Below, piece after piece: positions 31,968 to 42,588 of a DNA stretch of 64,000 nucleotides. Positions within the stretch are counted from its first letter, which is position 1. Each line of letters opens with the position of its first letter. The translations under genes and the position numbers were made by a program. The notes beneath the pieces were generated by a model, which saw nothing but the letters and a program-made list of their open reading frames with translations, did no database searches and was not told where the DNA came from. Source of the DNA: Lampris incognitus (Eukaryota > Chordata > Actinopteri > Lampriformes > Lampridae); assembly GCF_029633865.1 (NCBI RefSeq), contig NC_079214.1, positions 20,108,950-20,172,949 on the forward strand. The letters are read 5' to 3'.

Positions 31968-33949
31968 GGTGTATTACACGCTTTGGCGTGATACATGGCT
32001 GAGGGGCCATAAGGGCCCTTTCTTGATATATAGCATTATTTTTAAAAAATGGGTATCAAGAGTAACATAATTCCGTCTTTTTTCTTAAATCTCACCAAAA
32101 ACTCGAATCATTTATGATACAATGTTGTTTTTTTTTAGTTTTTCTCTTGTTTTTTTCTCCAATTGTAATAATTGATAAAGGGTATGTATTAACTGGCCAG
32201 AGGGGGGCGACACAGACCTTTCTTGGCCACCTCGGCAGCATGGCCGGCCAACCTTTAAGGGTCTACAGGTGTATGTCTCAGTAGGGAGTCTGAGAGATGA
32301 AATCCAAATCTCTCAATCCAGTCCGGATTGTCTCAGAAAGTGTGCCGTAGGCATCTGTCTAGAAAGACACGGACACCCATGGATGAGCACATGAAAGCCT
32401 ATTGATTTTCAGATTGAGGGGGAGGAATGACGCGGGGTGTCTCTCACCAGTTGGGTGAGGGTCGATAGGGCCTGTGAAAACCAAAAGGCCCTCTCTGGCT
32501 GATCTGGGGGGATTCTTCTGTCACACACCTAAAGACAGGTGAAAGGGTCACCACAAATCAATACAGCCCACTGGGACGTGCGGGGTTGGCCTGACGAGAA
32601 GGGCAAAGAACTCCCATTTTAACAAATCCTTTAGTTTTGAATTGTGTCATACCATTTTATTTATTTATTTGTTTTCCTTGGAACAAGTGAGAAAAATCTG
32701 CCAGTGGCGTGACATTATTTCAAAGTTTACAGATACTGAAGTTTTTAGAATTTTTCTCAACACAAGTCAGAGACAGTTGTATTGGCCAAGTATGACCGCA
32801 TACAAGGAATTGGCCTCGGCATGTTGCTCTCAGTTACACACATAAATATGGACACAGCAAGATAAGAGAAGAAATTAAGCGAAAGCTAAGTATAAGATTA
32901 GGAAATCCAAACTAATACAATAACATAAAAAAATAAAGCTAGAATATAATGATATTAGTATGAGTGCCAATCCAGATATGAACAATATTCACGATGAAGC
33001 ACGTGGCGTGGTATAAATAGGCCATGATAAGCCCATTCACTGTGAGGCATGCAAGTCTGTTGTGATGCACTGAAATAAATAACACCTGCATAGATCCTGA
33101 AAGTAAACGTGCACAGGTTTTGTTGCAAAAGTTATTGGGTATCGCACTTGGAAAGTATGGAGGAGCTCACAGGGCCAAAGTAAACATAGCATAGCATTAA
33201 ACAGTAGATGTGAACAGGATAGGAGAGAGACAAAATTGAAAAATAATAAAATTATTTTGCCTTGATTCTGTGCAGAAAAAAAAATCTATTACATGGATTA
33301 ATGCAATTAGCTGTTGCACTTGATCGGTCCAAGAGTGCAAATGCAGTGAAAGCGACTACGGCATGGTATTGAGCAACGGATGTAAATTGATGTAAGTGAC
33401 CAAATCGTTAAATAAACAGATGACTCCAAGTGTGTTAAGAAGGAAGCTCGCCAAACAAGTTGATTTGCAATTTTAAAAAAATGATATAAATGATATACAA
33501 TACTACAAACGCTAACATTGTATAATTTTATCATTCTATGCACATTGTAGTGTAGGATGTACAAAGCAACACATGACATTTTAGGATGCAGTAAGTAATA
33601 GGAATAGCGTTAGAGTAAAGATACCGCATAAGAGTGACGTCAGCTTGGTGTGTGGAAGACACGGGTTTTATTTTTTAGGTTTTTGTTGTTACTTGAATAT
33701 GAATTTAGTACATCATAGACCAGGTTCAAATTCAGCTGTCCCACTTGGAAAACGAAACGTCTATCAGTTGGCCAAAATCCACCCAGGCCATGAGACATTG
33801 CTCAGCTTACAAGTCCTCAGGCCTCTGAGATGACTGGGTGCTGGGGAGCTGGCCTCTGGTGTGGCCCTGTTTGAGGGCTCTAATGGATGGGCAAGCCCTG
33901 GGAATCAGCTGTGTTGCTAGGGCCTTGACGGTCTCACCAGCTCTCCCTC
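31968..33949. other. Intergenic DNA, no gene recognised
   Basis: 32190-32620 is more complex and GC-richer than its surroundings. Its minus strand has a suggestive run (PPDQPERAFWFSQALSTLTQ) but no open frame beyond about 40 codons and no clear splice sites. 32640-33840 is AT-rich without recognisable content. Confidence 0.3.
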
Positions 33950-33962
33950 TCTCTCCCTCCCT

Positions 33963-34060
<98 letters not shown>

Positions 34061-34145
34061 TTTAGAAAGATGGACAGACAAAGAGAATTCTTTACTCATC
34101 CTCTCTCTCCCCCTCCTTCTATCTCACTCTCGTTCTGTCTCACAT

Positions 34146-34234
<89 letters not shown>

Positions 34235-34474
34235 CACACACACACACACACTTCCATCCTCCGTCTCCTCCTCCTCCCTCTCTCTCTCGCTCTTTCACAC
34301 ACACACACACAGATAGAAAGATGGACAAACAGAATTCTTTACTGATCCTCTCTCTTCCCCTCCCTCTATCTCACTCTCTCTCTTTCTGTCTCATACTCAC
34401 ACATACACACACACACTTACTCCCTCTATTTTCTCTCTCTTTCTGTCTCGCACATGCACGCACGCACGCGCGCG

Positions 34475-34547
<73 letters not shown>

Positions 34548-34555
34548 ATACTCAC
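33950..34555. repeat. Large CT and CA microsatellite cluster
   Basis: Blocks of CT (33968-34044, 34149-34231) and CA (34045-34060, 34232-34251, 34295-34312, 34483-34545) alternate. Between them a unit containing GATGGACA(A/G)ACA and GAATTCTTTACT recurs at about 34068 and 34320, so the whole cluster is partly duplicated. Confidence 0.9.
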
Positions 34556-35334
34556 ACTCCCCAGAGTGGCAGTTATTGAACTGTGACAAACGAGCTGTGT
34601 CAGACCGGCCCCCCTACCTGGGGGATTGGCTAAATGACCTTTCCATTACCGAACCACTGCTGTATTCCCCCTCCACAGATAGAGTTACACACACACAGCC
34701 ACACAGCCTATTTGCTAGGACCAGTGTCACCACTGCCACCAGAAGACTTAACATCGTTCACTGAAGTTTAAATCGGAACTATTATTCTATTTTATTTCGT
34801 TTTATCTTATCTTTTTTCTTTTTTTTGGATCAAATATGTCACTGTATTTTTTGTGCCTTTATTGGATAGAGGATAATGAAGTGGCAGACAGGAAACAAGG
34901 GGAGAGAGAGATGGGTACGACACACAACAAAGGTCACTGGCTGGAGTGGAACCAGGGACATAGGGGTTATGTGGCAGGCACCATAATCATTCAGCTACCG
35001 GGGCACCAAGGAGTCAATTTCTTGACTTCATTTTTCACAACAAGTTATTAAAAGTGATAGTATCGACAAAACATCCCAAACTCACATCAGTTACCAGAAG
35101 AAAGGCTCTGTTGAGAAGCCTCGAGTGGGATGCAAGGAGAATGGCTGCTGAGGTATAAACGTGTGATTCATATAAAAAAAAAGAAAAAAAGATTAAAGTG
35201 GTTTGTGCACACAAGTGTGTGTGTTCAGCTGTAACCTTCAGAGTGAGAGAATTCACTGGTTTTCACACATTACCCTTCTTCCATCCTCCATCCTCGCTAG
35301 TCTCCTGCTGACCATTAGCCTCAGCCCTGATCCT
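34556..35334. other. Intergenic DNA, no gene recognised
   Basis: No repeat family or exon was recognised. The stretch 34830-35035 (ending AACCAGGGACATAGG ... GGGGCACCAAGGAGTC) resembles a worn tRNA-SINE head but is too diverged to assign. Confidence 0.3.
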
Positions 35335-35760
35335 TAAAACACTAGAACGACCAAGGCGGTCATTATGACGGGTTTGGGTTTTCAAAGTTTAATAACTTTG
35401 TGAAGAAAAAAAGATACAAACATACCGCGCGCTGAATTCTCCTAAAATTGTATATATTTGTATTTAAAATGAGTTTTAGATCAATTGCACAAAAAAAGTT
35501 ATGATAAACTCTACTTAAAACGACCATGAGCGGTCAAAACAGCCGCTCGTAATTTGCGCGTGATCGTGCGCGTCATGTCACTATTTGTGACGTGTTTTGG
35601 TCGCATCATTTCCTTCGCGAAGCTCAGTGCTCTGTCCTCGAAGAAAAACAACTAGCCTTCTCCAGTGCAGAGAAATAGTCTAAATTTGATTTTTGATTAT
35701 TGCCAACATGTCTGGTTACAGACGCACAGAGGCGGCGCCGGGGGGGGGGGCGTAGCACCC
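35335..35760. mobile_element. piggyBac-like 5' end (candidate)
   Basis: It opens TTAAAACACTAGAACGACC, the same start as at 24477, with GCGGTCA hairpins at about 35355 and 35530. About 370 bp in, a short frame starts MSGYRRTEAAP and dies at a G10 run. This looks like the left end and truncated first codons of a piggyBac-type transposase gene, but I cannot confirm the family. Confidence 0.35.
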
Positions 35761-35769
35761 CCAAGACAT

Positions 35770-36440
35770 TTTGTAACTTCTTCACACATTTCATTTTTTC
35801 ACGGAATAAAATTAAACCTTCAGCTGTGTGAGATTATCTGGTCGTCACACAGTCGTTCAATTCATTTTATTTCATAATAAAAAAAACGAAATGTGTGAAG
35901 AAGTTATAAAATAAATTAATAAATTAATTTACAATATAAATTAATTGGAAATTAAATTAACTGAATTAATTGTTCGACTGTGTGACGTTATGTGGTTGTC
36001 ACACAGTTGAACAAGTAATTTTATTCAGTAAAAAAATGGAAAGTGTGAAGAAGTTACAAAATACATTAATAAATTCATTCAGTCATTCATTTTCCAAGCG
36101 GCTTATCCCGATGAGGGTCGCGGGGTGCTGGAGCCTATCCCAGTGTTCATTGGGCAGAAGGCGGGGAAACACCCTGGACAGGTCGCCAGTCAATCGAGGA
36201 CATTAAAAAATTAATTAACAATATAATTTTATTGTAAATTAAATTAATTGAATTAATTGTTCGACTGTGTGACATTATCTGGTCGTCACCCAACGAACAA
36301 TTAATTCTATTCAGTGAAAAAATGAAATGTGTGAAGAAGTTACAAAATATATTAAAAACCAATTTACAATATAAATTAATTGTAGATTAAATTAATTGTT
36401 CGACTGTGTGACATTAACTGGTCATTACAGGTCATCTATT
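35770..36440. repeat. Tandem array of ~150-bp AT-rich units
   Basis: Units contain AATGTGTGAAGAAGTTACAA, a long TTAATTAAATT stretch and TGTTCGACTGTGTGAC(A/G)TTA. GTGTGAAGAAGTTA recurs at about 35893, 36042 and 36327 and, inverted, at about 35775. One interval is longer because a SINE fragment sits inside it. Confidence 0.75.
36080..36198 (-). mobile_element. V-type SINE 3' fragment inside the tandem array
   Basis: Carries the complement of the SINE tail and 3' body (GCGGCTTATCCCGATGAGGG, CACCCTGGACAGGTCGCCAG). Only about 120 bp are present, breaking one ~150-bp array unit. Confidence 0.8.
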
Positions 36441-36636
36441 AATAGGACAATTCTGATCCTGTTAATAGATGACCAATAATACATTATTTACGGTACGTTC
36501 GCTAGCACTCCCACGCATTTTAGTGATCGCGCTTAAAATACCAGGTGTGGTTGGCTAGTGGCTGGTTGGGCTTGTTAAATGATCAAGGCGCACTCTGAAC
36601 GCAGAAGTCAGTAACCACCATTGTAACAACAGTATT

Positions 36637-37062
36637 GTAGCGAATTTGGGGGACAACGCAACCACAGGAACTGCCGCGGCCGGGAAACGAACCCGTATCG
36701 CCCGCACCGCAGGAGACATCGCTAACCGCTCGACTAAAGGCTCAGACCCGCGAGCCAGCGGCCAATGTGTCTACTTATGCATGCATGTTACACTACCCCC
36801 CCCTTCGGGAAGCACGTCCCCGCGCTTAAGCATATCAGCTCCTTCACGCCCCAGGGCGCATATGCTTCCGATGGCCTTACGGTCGCCCAATCCCACTTCT
36901 GACACCAATGTAGCGAATTCGGGGGTCGACGCAACCACAGGAACTGCCGCGGCCGGGAAGCGAACCCGTGTCGCCCGCACCGCAGGAGACATCGCTAACC
37001 GCTCGACTAAAGGGTCTGACCCGCCAGCCAGCGGCCAGCGTGTCTTCTTATCCATGCACGTT
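36637..37062 (-). mobile_element. Tandem tRNA-Ser-like repeats inserted in Gypsy copy 1 LTR
   Basis: Two ~150-bp copies starting GTAGCGAATT(T/C)GGGGG (36637 and 36910; period 273) share CGCAACCACAGGAACTGCCG. On the minus strand each contains TAGTCGAGCGGTTAGCGATG (A box, Ser/Leu tRNA type) and GGGTTCGCTTCCC (B box). The block is bracketed by ACAGTATT at 36629-36636 and 37063-37070. A related single copy occupies the matching place in the other LTR (48843-48973). Confidence 0.65.
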
Positions 37063-37285
37063 ACAGTATTATGTGGTGCTTGTTTACACACGGACTTTTT
37101 TTTATAGAGTGAACACTTTTGAAGCATAGTTGGCTGTTTCCACAGTTACCACTGATAGATGTTGTATAGATGGTGGGGTTTATGCCATGTATGTGAAGTG
37201 GTTACGGAATTAATAAATAGTGTAAGCAGCTAAAATGCTTTAATCGCCCATTCTGTATAGTGTAGAGACAGGTTAGAATGAAACA
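37063..37285 (+). repeat. Gypsy copy 1, 3' part of the 5' LTR
   Basis: Matches 48974-49205 with many substitutions and small indels (for example TATGCCATGTATGTGAAG, TTAATAAATAGTGTAAGCAG). It ends in CA at 37285, directly before TGGTGGCAG. Confidence 0.8.
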
Positions 37286-37453
37286 TGGTGGCAGTGGAAA
37301 CAAGTTTGAGAGGACAGAGCAGAAAAACTGACTTTTACTGTGCAGCTAACTAGCTAGCAAACCGGCGATAGCCGGTCCTCTGTTAAACAGAGGACGCTCC
37401 GGTCAGTCGGCAGTGAAAGATAGAAGGTTCGAAACCTCCGCCGACATTGTGTT

Positions 37454-38082
37454 TGGACTCTGGCGACCTAGCGAAGTCATGGAAATCGTGGAAGGAGGAG
37501 TTTGCACTCTATATGGATCTTTCTTTGTCTGATGCACCAGAAGAGGTAAAAGTGAAACTCTTGGAGAGACCGGTAGGGAACCTTGTGAAACTTTGATGAG
37601 TGATGTGACTTAGGCCAGGAGGAAACTCCGTGACATGACTGCAAAATTTGATGAACATTGCAACCCTAAGGTAAATGAGACAGTAGAAAGGTAAGGAACA
37701 GATGAAAACATGGATACATATGTAACTGATCTCAGAGGGTTAGCCAGCACATGCAACTTTGGAGAAATAAAGAACTCACTTATACGTGATAGAATAGTAT
37801 AGTATGTGGCAATAACAACTCAGGAATAGAGAGATTACTTAGAGAGGAAAAGCTGACATTGGACGTGTCTACTGTTGTGCAGAACTACAGCGTTTTCACG
37901 TGAAAATAGCAAAACTATTGAAGGAAATACAGTGGAAGAAGTACACATGGTGAAACAGACAGCAAGGCAGAATAAAAACACGGACACGGTGTCATGCATG
38001 TTCTGTGGGAAGACACATGAAAGGAACAAGACCAAATGTCCAGCCTTTGGAAGCGCTACAAAAAATGTGGTAAAGAAAATCA
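37454..38082 (+). pseudogene. Gypsy copy 1 gag remnant, split at its zinc knuckle
   Basis: The clearest piece is 37875-38082: SCMFCGKTHERNKTKCPAFG is the first nucleocapsid motif. In another frame the next knuckle starts KKCGKEN and is cut off by the RTE-type LINE. It resumes after the LINE at 39962 as ENHFAIRCK. Upstream, LRDMTAKFDEHCNPKVNETV and TYVTDLRGLASTCNFG are typical Gypsy gag segments with stops between them. Confidence 0.8.
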
Positions 38083-39961
38083 GATCTGCGGCCTTATGTT
38101 TTGGACACTTGGGTGAAGAGAGGAGCAGAGCTGTCAACTGATCACCACCTGGTGGTGAGTTGGATCATATGACGGGGGAAGGCTGCCAGACAGACCTGGC
38201 AAACCCAAACGTGTAGTGAGGGTGAGCTGGGAATGTCAGGCGGAGGCCCCTGTCCGTGAAGTGTTCAACTCCCACCTCCGGAAGAAGTTCTCATGTATCT
38301 CGAGGGAGGCTGGGGACATGGAGTCTGAGTGGGCCATGTTCAAAGCCTCTATTGTAGATGCAGCAGGCAGGAGCTGTGGTCAAAAGGTCATCGGTGCCTG
38401 TCGAGGCGGCAACCCAAAAACCCGCTGGTGGACACCGGTGGTGAGGGAAGCCGTCAGGCTGACGCAGGCCTTTCGGACTTGGTTGGCCCAGGGGTCTCCT
38501 GAAGCAGCAGACAGGTACCAGGAGGATAGAAGGGCTGCTGCTTCGGCGGTCGCAAAAGCCAAAACTCGGGTGTGGGAGGAGTTCAGCGAGGCTATGGAGG
38601 AGGACTTTCGGTTGGCCTCAAGGAAGTTCTGGCAAACCATCCGGCGACTCAGGAAGGGGAAGCAGAGCTTGACTCAGGCTGTGTTCAGCCGGGTAGGGGA
38701 ACCGTTGACCCGGACTGGGTATGTTGTCGAGCGGTGGAAAGAACACTTTGAGGAGCTCCTGAACCCGACTAACACATCCTCAGTGGAGGAGGTAGTCTGA
38801 AGACTCAGCGGAAGCCCCACCCATATCCCTGGTAGAGGTCTCTGAGGTAGGTAAAAAGCTCCTCGGTGGCAAAGCGATTCGCCCTGAGATGCTGAAGGCT
38901 CTGGACATTGTTGGGCTGTCTTGGTTGACACGCCTCTTCAGTGTCGCGTGGAGGTCGGGGACAGTACCTGTGGAGTGGCAGACTGGGGTGGTGGTTCCCA
39001 TATTCAAAAAGGGGGACCGGAGGGTGTGCTCCAATTATCGGGGCATCACATTGCTCAGCCTCCCTGGGAAAGTCTACACTAGGGGGCTCGAAAGGAGGCT
39101 CCGACTGATTGTTGAACCTCAGATGCAGGAGGAGCAATGTGGATTACATCCTGGCCGTCGAACAACGGACCAACTCTTTACCCTTGCGGAAGTGCTGAGG
39201 GGGGCATTGGAGTTTGACCAGCCAGTCTACATGTGTTTTGTGGACTTGGAGAAAGTTTATGGAAAATAGTGGATTGCTCCCTCCGGGTTGGGGATGAGCT
39301 GTTGCCTCAAGTGAAGGAGTTCAAGTATCTCGGGGTCTTGTTCACGAGTGAGGGTAGGATGGAGCGGGAGATTGACAGACGGATTGGTGCAGCATCAGCA
39401 GTAATGCGGACCATTGTACCGGACAGTTGAGGAGAAGAAGTAGCTGAGCCAGGAGGCAAAGCTCTCAATTTACCAGTCAATCTTCGTTCCAATCCTCACC
39501 TATGGTCATGAGCTTTGGGTACTGACCGAAAAGGTGAGATCGCGGATACAAGCTGCTGAAATGAGTTTCCTCAATAGGGTGTCTGGGCTCAGTCTTGGAG
39601 ATAGGGTGAGGAGCTCGGACATCCGGAGGGAGCTTGGAGTAGAGCCGCTGCTCCTTCGCATCGAAATGAGCCAGTTGAGATGGTTCGGGCATCTGATTAG
39701 GATGCCTCCTGGGCGCCTTCCTTTGGAGGTTTACCAGGCACGGTCAACTGGGAGGAGACCCTGGGGTAGACCCAGAATAAGCTGGGGGGAAAACATGTCC
39801 CATCTGGCCTGGGAACGCTTTGGGCTCCCCCAGGAGGAGCTGGAGGGCGTTGCTGGGGAGAGGGACGTCTGGAGTGCCCTACTTAGCTTGCTGCCACCGT
39901 GACCCGACCCCGGAAAAGCGGCTGAAGATGAGATGAGATGAGATGAGATGAGATGGGATGA
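38083..39961 (+). mobile_element. RTE/Rex3-type LINE, 5'-truncated and internally deleted
   Basis: It begins inside the endonuclease C-terminus (AELSTDHHLVV), continues with the linker (38216-38800: EVFNSHLRKKF, NPKTRWWTPVVREA, RFWQTIRR-type) and the reverse-transcriptase N-terminal blocks (38889-39269: VEWQTGVVVPIFKKGDRR, NYRGITLLSLPGK, FVDLEKVYGK). It then jumps to the C-terminal region (LLPQVKEFKYLGVLFTSEGR, RIQAAEMSFLNRVSG, LRWFGHLIRMPPGRLPLEVY). The YADD catalytic centre is deleted at about 39265. The tail is GATGA repeated, as in RTE elements. Flanking direct repeats AGAAAATCA lie at 38074-38082 and 39961-39969. Frames are also broken around 38800 and 39430. Confidence 0.85.
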
Positions 39962-40253
39962 GAAAATCACTTTGCAATCAGATGTAAATCCAAACCACAG
40001 AAATGGAAAAGAGGAAAACAAGTGCACCATGTGACCGAACAAGACAGTGATGATTATGAGGACATCGTGAGTGTCACTACTACAGAGATACTGACAAAGA
40101 CTGGTAACGAGGCCAGAGATGACAAAGCCAAGAACAGACTGCCTTTTGCGGGGATGCTGGTAGGCAAAGAGCTTGTGAAGTTTCAAATAGATCGTGGAGA
40201 TACCTGTAATATCATCCACATAAATCTCTTGAATCCAGACACTCAGATGGAAC
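39962..40253 (+). pseudogene. Gypsy copy 1 gag end and protease remnant
   Basis: After the LINE the zinc-knuckle frame resumes. Then 40022-40250 encodes an aspartic-protease segment (NRLPFAGMLVGKELVKFQID). The catalytic D-S/T-G-A is changed to DRGD, so the enzyme would be dead. The frame is interrupted at 40253 by the second LINE and continues at 47426. Confidence 0.75.
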
Positions 40254-40352
40254 TGACCAGCTCAGTGAGGTCTTCACTAAACTCTTTCAGATGTGTGCCG
40301 ACTGTTGCCAGTTACCTTCAATCTGGAAAACTTCCACTATAATCCCTAATCC

Positions 40353-40516
40353 ATCCATCAATTTTACGAACCGCTTATCCTGCTCTCAGGGATGCTGGAG
40401 CCTATCCCAGTAGTCATTGGGCGGCAGGCGGGGAGACATCCTGTACAAGCCAGACTATCACACAGGGCCGACATACACATACATATATATATATGTATAT
40501 ACATACATACATACAT

Positions 40517-40606
<90 letters not shown>

Positions 40607-40820
40607 CTAGGGACAATTCAGTACAGCCAATTCACCTGATCTACATGTCTTTGGACTGTGGGAGGAAAGCGGAGCCTCCGGAGGAAACCCACGCAGACAC
40701 GTGGAGAACATGCAAACTCCACACAGGACGACCCCCAAGGTTGGACTACCCCGGGGTTTGAACCCAGGACCTTCTTGCTGTTAGGCAACCACGCTAACCA
40801 CTGCGCCACTGTGCCGCCCT
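40353..40820 (-). mobile_element. V-type SINE with internal AC expansion, nested in the LINE
   Basis: Full SINE from the tail complement (ATCCATCAATTTTACGAACC) to the head complement (CTGCGCCACTGTGCCGCC). It is flanked by AATCCCTAATCC at 40341-40352 and 40821-40832, a 12-bp target duplication. An internal segment that reads ACACATTCACACCTAG in other copies has expanded into a TACA/AC array at 40478-40603, lengthening this copy by about 120 bp. Confidence 0.92.
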
Positions 40821-41600
40821 AATCCCTAATCCGAATTTTTTTTTAAAATTCCATGGAACTAAATGAGTTCAGACCTGTTGCACTTACATCACTTGCAATG
40901 AAAAACTTTGAGAACATTTTAAAAGATGCGCTTGTCTCCCTAGTTGACAGCAAACTAGACCCCTTGCAGTTTGCTTATCAAGATGGCAAAGGTGTGGAGG
41001 ACGCAAAACTCTTTATCCTTGACAAAGTATATAAGCACCTGGAGAAACCCAATTCTCATGTGAGACTTTTATTTGCTGACTTCTCTTCGGCTTTTAACAA
41101 GATGCAACCTCACATTTTGATTGAGCGGCTTGCTTCTTATTTTAATTTACCCGATCAGGTTTTAATGATGCTTTTAAACTTTTTAACAGACAGAACCCAG
41201 CAGGTTCTAGTTAATAGAGTTATGTCCAATGTCCTGGTCTCAAACGAGCTTACCACAGGGTTGCGTTCTTTCCCCACTACTTTTTACTTTGTATACAGAC
41301 CGCCGCAGGTCTTCTAAAGAGGGTAGCTACCTGGTGAAATTCTCTGATCATACTGCACTTTTATCTCTTCTTCAGGGCTCGGAGTCAGATCACGGTTGTG
41401 CCCTACCTGCCTTTGTTGACTGGTGCGATGACAACTTCCTTGACCTTAATGTGTCTCAAACTAAGGAACTTATCATTGATTTTAGAAAGAACAGTGATAA
41501 ACCAAAGCTAGCACTATACATGGCGAGGATGTTATAATTGTTGACACTTATAAGTACTTGGGAACCGTGTTCGACTCCCAACTCAAGTTCAATAGGAACA

Positions 41601-41843
41601 TGTGGTGGACACGTATTGGGGACAGAATTCAACCCAGGAACTAAGGGTTAAGTCATGGTTGCCCTGGCAGGTTAACGCAGGGTTAAGTTATGGTTGTCCA
41701 GCCAGTTTTCTGGTTATTCTTGCCACCTCCGCTCAGTCGAGCTGTGGGTTTTGTTTGTCTCGCTGATTTACCGTGGATTAAAGAAAGTTGCCTACACGGC
41801 TAAAGTGTGAACCTACGGTCTTCTCCGTTACTTCGGCTCTACA
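41601..41843 (+). repeat. Gypsy copy 2, 5' LTR
   Basis: 243 bp from TGTGGTGGACACG to CTTCGGCTCTACA. No difference from the 3' LTR was found on base-by-base reading. An ATTAAA at about 41777 is a possible polyadenylation signal. Confidence 0.95.
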
Positions 41844-41844
41844 C

Positions 41845-41860
41845 TGGTGACCCCGACGTC
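41845..41860 (+). other. Primer-binding site complementary to tRNA-Trp
   Basis: TGGTGACCCCGACGTC starts one base after the LTR. It is complementary to the 3' end of animal tRNA-Trp (CACGTCGGGGTCACCA) at 15 of 16 positions. This is established as the primer of CsRn1-type elements. Confidence 0.8.
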
Positions 41861-41895
41861 GGTTTTCGGATAAGTTTTCTGAAACCACACACATT

Positions 41896-42588
41896 ATGGC
41901 TACGAACGCCGTTGCAATTAAACTGCCGGAGTTTTGGGAGTCTTCCGCGGCTACATGGTTCGCGCAGGCTGAGGCACAGTTCGCGCTCAGAGACATAACA
42001 GCAGACGAGACCAGGTACTACTACGTAGTGGCGGCGCTGGGGTGCGCTACGGCTTCCAGGATTAGCGGTTTCATAACCAACCCACCGGCCGATGGTAAAT
42101 ACGCCGCACTTAAACATCTCCTCCTTGAAACTTTTGAACTGTCTGCAACGGAGAGAGCACGTCGCCTCTTCGCAATTCAGGGCTTGGGAGATGGCAAACC
42201 ATCGGAGCTAATGAGCAGGATGTTAAACCTACTGGGTCAAGAAAAGCCATGTTTCCTGTTTATGGAGCTGTTTCTGCGCAACATGCCGCCCCACGTCCAG
42301 ACTGCGCTCGCTAACTCCACCATCACTGATCCCCGTGAGCTGGCAAAGGAGGCTGACCGATTCTTCGTCGCTACACAACGTTCCTCCCATGCTGGGGTGC
42401 TGGCTCCTACCTTCACTGGCCCCCCGCCGACATCGCGGGCGTGGCCCGACGGTGGCGCCACAGCATCAGACCGCTACAAGCCCTCTGGACTCTGTATGTA
42501 CCACGCTCGATTTGGTGCGAAAGCTAAACGGTGCCGTTCCCCCTGCAACTACAGGCCGACGGGAAACGAGAGGGCCAACACTCAGTAG
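41896..42588 (+). CDS. gag: Gypsy copy 2 Gag, 230 aa
   Basis: Capsid/nucleocapsid precursor that packages the retrotransposon RNA in cytoplasmic particles. The ATG is the first after the primer site. The N-terminal two thirds ([48 protein letters not shown]) match the capsid-type Gag of CsRn1/Mag-like elements. Near the C-terminus lies a C-x2-H-x9-C-x3-C finger (C200, H203, C213, C217) instead of the usual retroviral CCHC knuckle. The last 61 bases overlap the pol frame, and a -1 slippery site lies at codons 222-224. The frame is intact. Confidence 0.92.
   Translation: MATNAVAIKLPEFWESSAATWFAQAEAQFALRDITADETRYYYVVAALGCATASRISGFITNPPADGKYAALKHLLLETFELSATERARRLFAIQGLGDGKPSELMSRMLNLLGQEKPCFLFMELFLRNMPPHVQTALANSTITDPRELAKEADRFFVATQRSSHAGVLAPTFTGPPPTSRAWPDGGATASDRYKPSGLCMYHARFGAKAKRCRSPCNYRPTGNERANTQ

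Noticed and set aside
32190-32620. Possible exon with PPDQPERAFWFSQALSTLTQ on the minus strand
   Set aside because: The frame is closed by stops within about 40 codons and no acceptor/donor pair fits. I could not link it to any protein.
34144-34764. 206-residue Ser/Leu/His/Thr-rich open frame
   Set aside because: Made of CT and CA microsatellites. Equivalent frames exist on the other strand.
36646-37107. 153-residue frame with an internal ~90-residue duplication
   Set aside because: The duplication is the DNA-level tandem of the tRNA-Ser-like repeat. The other strand is open as well because of the high GC content.
37400-37445. tRNA-like B box (GAAGGTTCGAAACCTCC) after the Gypsy copy 1 LTR
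   Set aside because: No complete cloverleaf. It is part of the Gypsy leader.
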